DNA of 64,000 nucleotides, from assembly GCF_014204795.1 (NCBI RefSeq), contig NZ_JACHMB010000001.1, forward strand, positions 5,468,501 to 5,532,500. The letters run 5' to 3'. The notes below the pieces were generated by a model. It was not told where the DNA came from and did no database searches. It saw only the letters and a list, made by a program, of their open reading frames with translations. The first letter of the stretch is position 1. Every line of letters starts with the position of its first letter. The translations under genes and the position numbers were made by a program. The DNA is from Nonomuraea jabiensis. Lineage in GTDB: Bacteria; Actinomycetota; Actinomycetes; Streptosporangiales; Streptosporangiaceae. Positions 58,426-64,000 of this stretch are shown one piece after another.

Positions 58426-59390
58426 CTAGTGATGGGCGGCCGCGTCGGGGACGTGGTCCGCCGTTACCAAGTGGCACGCGGCCGGATGGCCGTTCCCACG
58501 TGGATCGGTCAGGGGCGGCTCCTCGGTGCGGCAGGCGTCGTACGCCAGCGGGCACCGCGTGTGGAACCGGCACCCGGACGGCGGGTCGACCGGGCTGGGG
58601 ACGTCCCCGCCGAGCACGATCCTGCGCCGCTCCCGCTGCCGCACCGGATCGGGCACGGGCGCCGCCGACAGCAGGGCCTGCGTGTACGGGTGCCGCGGCG
58701 CGGCGAAGATCTCGGCCGTCGGGCCGGACTCGACGATCTTGCCCAGGTACATGACGGCGATCCGGTCGGCGAGAAACTCCACCACCGACAGGTCATGCGT
58801 GATGAACAGGCACGAGAACCCCATGTCCCGCTGCAGGTCCGTGATCAGGTTGAGCACCGACGCCTGCACCGACACGTCCAGCGCCGACACCGGCTCGTCC
58901 GCCACGACCAGCTTGGGCTCCAGGATCAGCGCCCTGGCCAGCCCGACCCGCTGCCGCTGCCCGCCGGACAGCTCGTGCGGGAACCGGGAACGCATCTCCT
59001 GCCGCAGCCCCACCTTCTCCAGCATGGCGGACACGCGGCCGGAGACCTCACGCCGGTCGGCCACCTTGTGCCGCAGCAGCGGCTCGGCGACGATCTGCCC
59101 GATCGTGAAACGCGGGTTGAGCGAGGAGTAGGGGTCCTGGAAGACCATGTGGACGTCCCTGCGCAGCGGGCGCATGGCCCGGCGCGACAGGTGGGTGATG
59201 TCGCGGCCGGCCAGCTCGATGGCCCCCGCGGTGGGCTCGGTCAGGCGCAGGACGCACTTGCCGACGGTGGACTTGCCGCTGCCCGACTCGCCGACCAGGC
59301 CGAGCACCTCGCCCTGGGCGATCTCCAGCGACAGGCCGTCCACGGCGCGTACCTGGCCGTAGTGCTTGACCAGGTTGTCGATCCGCAGGA

Positions 59391-59394
<4 letters not shown>
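58426..59394 (-). CDS. oligopeptide ABC transporter ATPase, DppF/OppF type
   Basis: A 322-residue ATPase. Walker A GESGSGKST, signature LSGGQRQRVGLARAL, Walker B LVVADEPVSALD. The C-terminal oligopeptide extension has the Cys-rich CRFHTRCPLAYDAC typical of Opp/Dpp ATPases. GTG at 59394 overlaps the DppD-type gene by 4 bp and follows GGGAGG. Confidence 0.92.
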
Positions 59395-60352
<958 letters not shown>

Positions 60353-60356
<4 letters not shown>

Positions 60357-61180
60357 CGGCCGCTCCTCGGGTCCAGGACGTCCCGCAGCCCGTCGCCCAG
60401 CAGGTTGAAGCCGAGCGTGGCCAGCGCGATCATGATCCCCGGCCAGACGGCCAGCCAGGGCGCGTCGCTCAGATACTGCTGCGCGGTCGTCAGCATCACG
60501 CCCCACGAGGGCGTCGGCGGCTGCACGCCCAGCCCCAGGAACGACAGCGTGGCCTCGCCGATGATCGCCCCCGGGATCGCCACGGTGGCCTGCACGATGA
60601 GCGGGTTGAAGCAGTTCGGGAGCACGTAACGGAAGATGAGGTGCCCGTCGCCCGCGCCGTCGGCGACGGCCGCGGCCACGTAGTCCATCTCCCTGACCGC
60701 CAGCACCTCGCCACGGGTGATCCTGATGACGGCGGGCAACTGCGCGAAGCCCAGCGCGAACACCACGCCCTTCAGCGAGGGCCCGATGATCGCCGCCAGG
60801 CCCACCGCGAACACCAGGAACGGGAACGCCAGCGTCACGTCCACCAGCCGCATCACGACCGGGTCGAGCCAGCGCCGGTAGAACCCGGCGACCAGGCCGA
60901 TCGGGATGCCCACCGCCATCGCCAGCAGCGTGGACAGCACCCCGGCCTGCAGCGACACCTGCGCGCCGTGCGCGATCCTGGCGAACGCGTCGCGGCCCAG
61001 GTCGTCGGTGCCCATCGGGTGCGCGCCCGACGGGGGCGCGAGCGTGGCCAGGTAGTCCTGCGCGGTGGGGTCGCCGGTCACCAGCGGCCCGATCAGCGCC
61101 AGCAGCACGAACGCGACCACCAGCACCAGCCCGGCCATCGGCATCGGGCGCCTCTTGAAACGCCGCCACAGCCTAGTCAT
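60353..61180 (-). CDS. oligopeptide ABC transporter permease, DppC type
   Basis: A 275-residue permease. The N-terminal RRFKRRPMPMAGLVLVVAFV leads into the first helix. An external LAPPSGAHPMGTDDLGRDAF segment (HPxGTDxLGRD) is diagnostic of DppC/OppC. The binding-protein-dependent loop includes VREMDYVAAAVADGAGDGHL. It overlaps DppB by 8 bp. Confidence 0.92.
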
Positions 61181-62132
61181 TCGCGCCCCCCGACAGCCTG
61201 ATCCTGGGGTTGAGGAACGCGTACACGATGTCGACCAGCAGGTTGACCAGCACGTACCCGACGACAGTGATCAGCACGACGGCCTGGATGACGGGGTAGT
61301 TCCTGGTCAGCACCGCGTCCACGGTCAGCTTGCCGAACCCGGGGATCACGAAGATCTGCTCGGTCACCACCGCGCCGCTGATCAGCGCGCCGAGCTGGAG
61401 GCCGAGCACCGTGACCACGGTCGTCAGGCTGTTGCGCAGCGCGTGCGCGCCCACGACCTTGACCTCGGACAGCCCCTTCGACCTGGCGGTCCGGACGTAG
61501 TCGGCCGAGAGCGCGCCGAGCATGGCAGAGCGGGTCTGCCGCATGAGGATGGCGGCGAAGCCGGTGCCGAGCACGAGGGCGGGCAGGATCATGCGCTGGA
61601 GGTTCTGGCCGGGATCCTGGGTGAAGGGGACGTAGCCGGAGGCGGGTAGGACCCGCCAGGTGACCGCGAACAGCAGGATGCCGAGCAGGCCGAGCCAGAA
61701 GTGCGGCACCGACAGCCCGGCCAGGCCGAACCCGGTGGCCAGGTAGTCGGCGAGCCGGCCGCGCCGGACGGCCGCGACGATGCCCGCGCCCACGCCGACG
61801 ACGATCGCGACCAGCATGGCCAGGGCCGACAGCTCCAGCGTCACCGGCAGCCGCTCGGCGATGATGTCGATCACCGGGAGCTGGTCCTGCGTGGAGCGGC
61901 CGAAGTTGCCGGTCAGGGTCTGGCCGACGTAGTCGAGGTACTGGGCGGGCAGCGGTTTGTCCAGGCCGAACTCGTGCCGGATGGCCTCGACCACGGCGGG
62001 CGAGGCCTCCTCGCCGGCCATCACCGTGGCCGGGTCGCCGGGCAGCGCCCTGATCCCGAGGAAGATCAGGACGCTGGCCAGGAACAGCACGATCACGGCC
62101 GATCCGCAGCGCCTGAGGATGAACCAGAGCAT
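61173..62132 (-). CDS. oligopeptide ABC transporter permease, DppB type
   Basis: A 319-residue permease with six helices. MLWFILRRCGSAVIVLFLAS and FLGIRALPGDPA are the DppB start. MRQTRSAMLGALSADYVRTA then RSKGLSEVKV is the cytoplasmic loop and VLTRNYPVIQAVVLITVVGY the conserved end. Start codon and binding-protein stop share a base. Confidence 0.93.
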   Translation of the reverse strand: MLWFILRRCGSAVIVLFLASVLIFLGIRALPGDPATVMAGEEASPAVVEAIRHEFGLDKPLPAQYLDYVGQTLTGNFGRSTQDQLPVIDIIAERLPVTLELSALAMLVAIVVGVGAGIVAAVRRGRLADYLATGFGLAGLSVPHFWLGLLGILLFAVTWRVLPASGYVPFTQDPGQNLQRMILPALVLGTGFAAILMRQTRSAMLGALSADYVRTARSKGLSEVKVVGAHALRNSLTTVVTVLGLQLGALISGAVVTEQIFVIPGFGKLTVDAVLTRNYPVIQAVVLITVVGYVLVNLLVDIVYAFLNPRIRLSGGAND

Positions 62133-63748
62133 TACGCGGTGAACCCGGCGGTGACGAAGCGCGGCAGGCCGTCCTTGAAGTACTGGACGCCGGCCACGTT
62201 CTTGCTCATGCCCAGGTAGTACTTGTTGTGGTACAGGTACAGAACCCCTCTGACCTCGGCGGCCTTCTTCAGGGCGCCCGCGTAGAGCTCTGCCCGCTTG
62301 GCCGGGTCCGACTCGGCGGCGGCCTGCTTGATCGGGTCGTCGATGCCCGGGTCGGACATGCCGCTGTAGTTGTTGCTGCCGCGGCTGGTGATGAGGTTCG
62401 TGAGGTTGCCGTCCGGGTCCACGCGGCCCGACCAGCCGTTCAGCAGGACGTCGAACTTGCCGGACTTGCCCTGCTCAAGCGTGCTGACGAACTCGGCGGT
62501 CTGCACGCTCACGTTGAAGCCCGCCTCCTTGGTCATCTGCTGGATGACCTGCGCCAGGCGCACGTTGGTGGCGTCGTTCGGGCTGGTGAGCGTGACCGGG
62601 ACCGGCGTCTGCACGCCGGACGCCTGCACCAGCTGCTTGGCCTTGGCCAGGTCGCGCGCCGGGCACTGCAGGTCCTTGGCCCGGTAGGGGCTGTCCACCG
62701 GCACGGGGAAGCAGTCCACCTCGTGCAGGCCGTTGTAGACGGTCTTGTTGATCACGTCGCGGTCGAGGGCCAGCTCGAACGCCTCGCGCAGCTGCGGGCT
62801 CTTGGCCAGCGCGGTGTTCACGGTGCCGGGCTTCTCGGTGGATCCGTCGGCGTTGCCGGTGTTGATCGTGATGCCGTAGTAGCCGAGGCCGCCGCCGGAC
62901 ACGACCTTGAGGTTCGGGTCGCTCTGCACGCCCTTGACCGTGGTGGTGGCGAGGTTGTCGCCCACCTGGACGTCGCCGGACTTCAGGTTCGCGGCCCGTA
63001 CGTTCGGGTCCACGATGATTTTGTATACGAGCTTGTCGAGCTTGACCTTGGCGGCGTCGTAGTAGTCGGGCGCCTTCTCCAGCACGATCTGGCTGCCGGA
63101 CGTACGGCTCGCGAATTTGAACGGCCCGACGCAGACCGGGCTCGCCCCGAAGTTGTCACTGTTCGCGTCCAGGGCCTTGGGCGACATGATCATGCCGGCG
63201 CGGTCGGCGAGCTGCGCGGTCAGCGGCGTGAACGCCTGCGTCAGCGTGAGCTTGACCGTCGTGGAGTCGACCACGCTGACCTTGGACACCGCCGCCAGGT
63301 CGGCCTGGCGCGCCGACTTCTCCCAGGTGCGGTGCCGGTCCAGCGACTTCTTGACCGCCTCGGCGTCGAACGCCGTGCCGTCGTTGAACTTCACGCCCTC
63401 GCGCAGCTTGACCGTCACCTCCTTGCCGTCGCCGGAGACCTCGGGCAAGGCGCTGGCCAGCTGCGGGACCAGGCTCGACTGCGCGTCGATGTCGAAGAGC
63501 TTCTCGCACATGTTCGCGAACACCTCGCGCCCCACCAGGGTGGTCGAGATGCTCGGGTCGAGCGCGTCGGGGTCGGCGCTGAGCGCCACGTTGAGCGTGC
63601 CGCCCGCCTTGACCGGCCGGTTGTCGGCCGAGGCGTCGGCTATGGAGGGAGGGGCCGCGGGGGTGCCGCTCGATCCGCCTCCGCCGCAAGCTGCCAGCAC
63701 AAGGGGGAGAACGGCGAGCGCCGCGACGAGCCTGGGGGACGGTCTCAT
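62132..63748 (-). CDS. peptide ABC transporter solute-binding lipoprotein, family 5
   Basis: A 538-residue DppA/OppA-type binding protein. The signal MRPSPRLVAALAVLPLVLAA CGGG has lipobox LAAC. SADPDALDPSISTTLVGREV, VTVKLREGVKFNDGTAFDAE and AVKKSLDRH are the family-5 hallmarks. ATG at 63748 follows GGAGG. It is the first gene of a seven-gene operon ending in the TauE gene. GntR-type operator TGTATACA lies 30 bp upstream. Confidence 0.92.
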   Translation of the reverse strand: MRPSPRLVAALAVLPLVLAACGGGGSSGTPAAPPSIADASADNRPVKAGGTLNVALSADPDALDPSISTTLVGREVFANMCEKLFDIDAQSSLVPQLASALPEVSGDGKEVTVKLREGVKFNDGTAFDAEAVKKSLDRHRTWEKSARQADLAAVSKVSVVDSTTVKLTLTQAFTPLTAQLADRAGMIMSPKALDANSDNFGASPVCVGPFKFASRTSGSQIVLEKAPDYYDAAKVKLDKLVYKIIVDPNVRAANLKSGDVQVGDNLATTTVKGVQSDPNLKVVSGGGLGYYGITINTGNADGSTEKPGTVNTALAKSPQLREAFELALDRDVINKTVYNGLHEVDCFPVPVDSPYRAKDLQCPARDLAKAKQLVQASGVQTPVPVTLTSPNDATNVRLAQVIQQMTKEAGFNVSVQTAEFVSTLEQGKSGKFDVLLNGWSGRVDPDGNLTNLITSRGSNNYSGMSDPGIDDPIKQAAAESDPAKRAELYAGALKKAAEVRGVLYLYHNKYYLGMSKNVAGVQYFKDGLPRFVTAGFTA

Positions 63749-63775
63749 GGGGCCTCCGTTGAAAGGTTTAGGAGA

Positions 63776-63786
63776 CTGTATACAAG
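63776..63786. promoter_or_regulatory. GntR (FadR-type) operator upstream of the peptide transporter operon
   Basis: CTGTATACAAG contains the perfect palindrome TGTATACA, close to the TTGTATACAA sites of FadR/FCD regulators. It lies between the FCD-domain regulator's end and the binding-protein start, so the adjacent regulator is the obvious ligand. Confidence 0.5.
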
Positions 63787-63838
63787 ACCTCACATTTCAC
63801 GGGTGTTTCATGGCCCTATGTTGTTATCTGAGTGTTTT

Positions 63839-64000
63839 CTAATCGTTCGGGGGATTTGGCGTGCGGATCGCCGTCAGGAACGACCGCCTGGCCGCCGCCA
63901 CGTGCGCGATCGCCCTGGCCTGCGCCTCGTCCTCGTCCCCCGCCGCGATGGCCTCGCACAGGCTCAGGTGCTCGGTCCAGGAGTGCGGCCCGCGGGCGGC
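63839..64000 (-). CDS. GntR/FadR-family regulator, C-terminal part (runs off the window)
   Basis: The last 53 residues of a leftward gene: AARGPHSWTEHLSLCEAIAA, GDEDEAQARAIAHVAAARRS, ending RTPNPPND at TAG 63841-63839. The H-x3-L-x2-AI-x-x-GDxxxA...H pattern is the end of an FCD ligand-binding domain, in which the His residues bind metal. The DNA-binding part is outside. It lies upstream of the peptide/gamma-glutamyl operon on the same strand and probably controls it. Confidence 0.8.
   Translation of the reverse strand, partial: AARGPHSWTEHLSLCEAIAAGDEDEAQARAIAHVAAARRSFLTAIRTPNPPND

Overview
The window looks like chromosome from a high-GC filamentous actinomycete. FtsK, RimO, PgsA, CinA and ClgR follow one another in typical actinobacterial order, dapA is followed by ribonuclease J, ABC sugar importers lack their own ATPase, and GntR, IclR, LacI, ROK and SpoIIE-type regulators are abundant. 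A member of the Streptosporangiales, for example a Nonomuraea-like genus, is an inference from protein character only; no rRNA or tRNA gene was recognised.

Layout. 0-2.7 kb: a MocR-type regulator (cut by the edge) divergent from an EamA transporter, then a diiron four-helix protein and an ASCH protein. 2.7-5.7 kb: an unusual run of four regulators, each made of two fused GntR winged helices with no ligand domain, interrupted by repeats and divergent from a 99-residue Cys-containing protein. 6.1-9.3 kb: a decay zone with ISL3 and ISAzo13 transposase remnants, an intact radC and a broken quinone oxidoreductase gene. 9.3-14.8 kb: a HutC-type GntR, a GNAT acetyltransferase, dapA and rnj. 15.3-20.5 kb: two ABC-2 permeases plus an ATPase, divergent from a histidine kinase/response regulator pair, with a duplicated fragment of a permease tail. 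21-32.3 kb: a sugar-acid island. Uronate dehydrogenase, glucarate dehydratase, 5-keto-4-deoxyglucarate dehydratase and ketoglutarate semialdehyde dehydrogenase together give the non-phosphorylated oxidative route from uronate to 2-oxoglutarate. An ABC importer and an IclR regulator accompany them, and matching palindromes lie in front of the transcription units.

32.5-37.7 kb: a LacI regulator with aldose 1-epimerase, a large SpoIIE-type phosphatase and a tyrosine phosphatase. 37.8-46.3 kb: the conserved core block ftsK, a RodZ-like gene, rimO, pgsA, cinA, clgR and nei, then a broken gene and an Rrf2 regulator. 46.8-54 kb: a sugar importer and a GH3 glycosidase flanked by two paralogous ROK regulators, similar in layout to chitobiose uptake loci. 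54-64 kb: a VanX-like dipeptidase, a YbdK/GCS2 ligase, and an operon whose transcription order is peptide ABC transporter, cytoplasmic gamma-glutamyltransferase, TauE-type exporter, preceded by the tail of an FCD-domain GntR regulator.

Several gene-free stretches (about 3.9-4.7, 10.4-10.7, 14.8-15.5, 16.3-17.0, 20.6-20.9 and 25.8-26.5 kb, and one tract inside a coding region at 22.1-22.35 kb) hold degenerate G/T-rich short repeats, with the G-rich strand always on plus. The most unusual content is the double-GntR array with its small partner gene. The most coherent physiological unit is the IclR-governed uronate/glucarate pathway.
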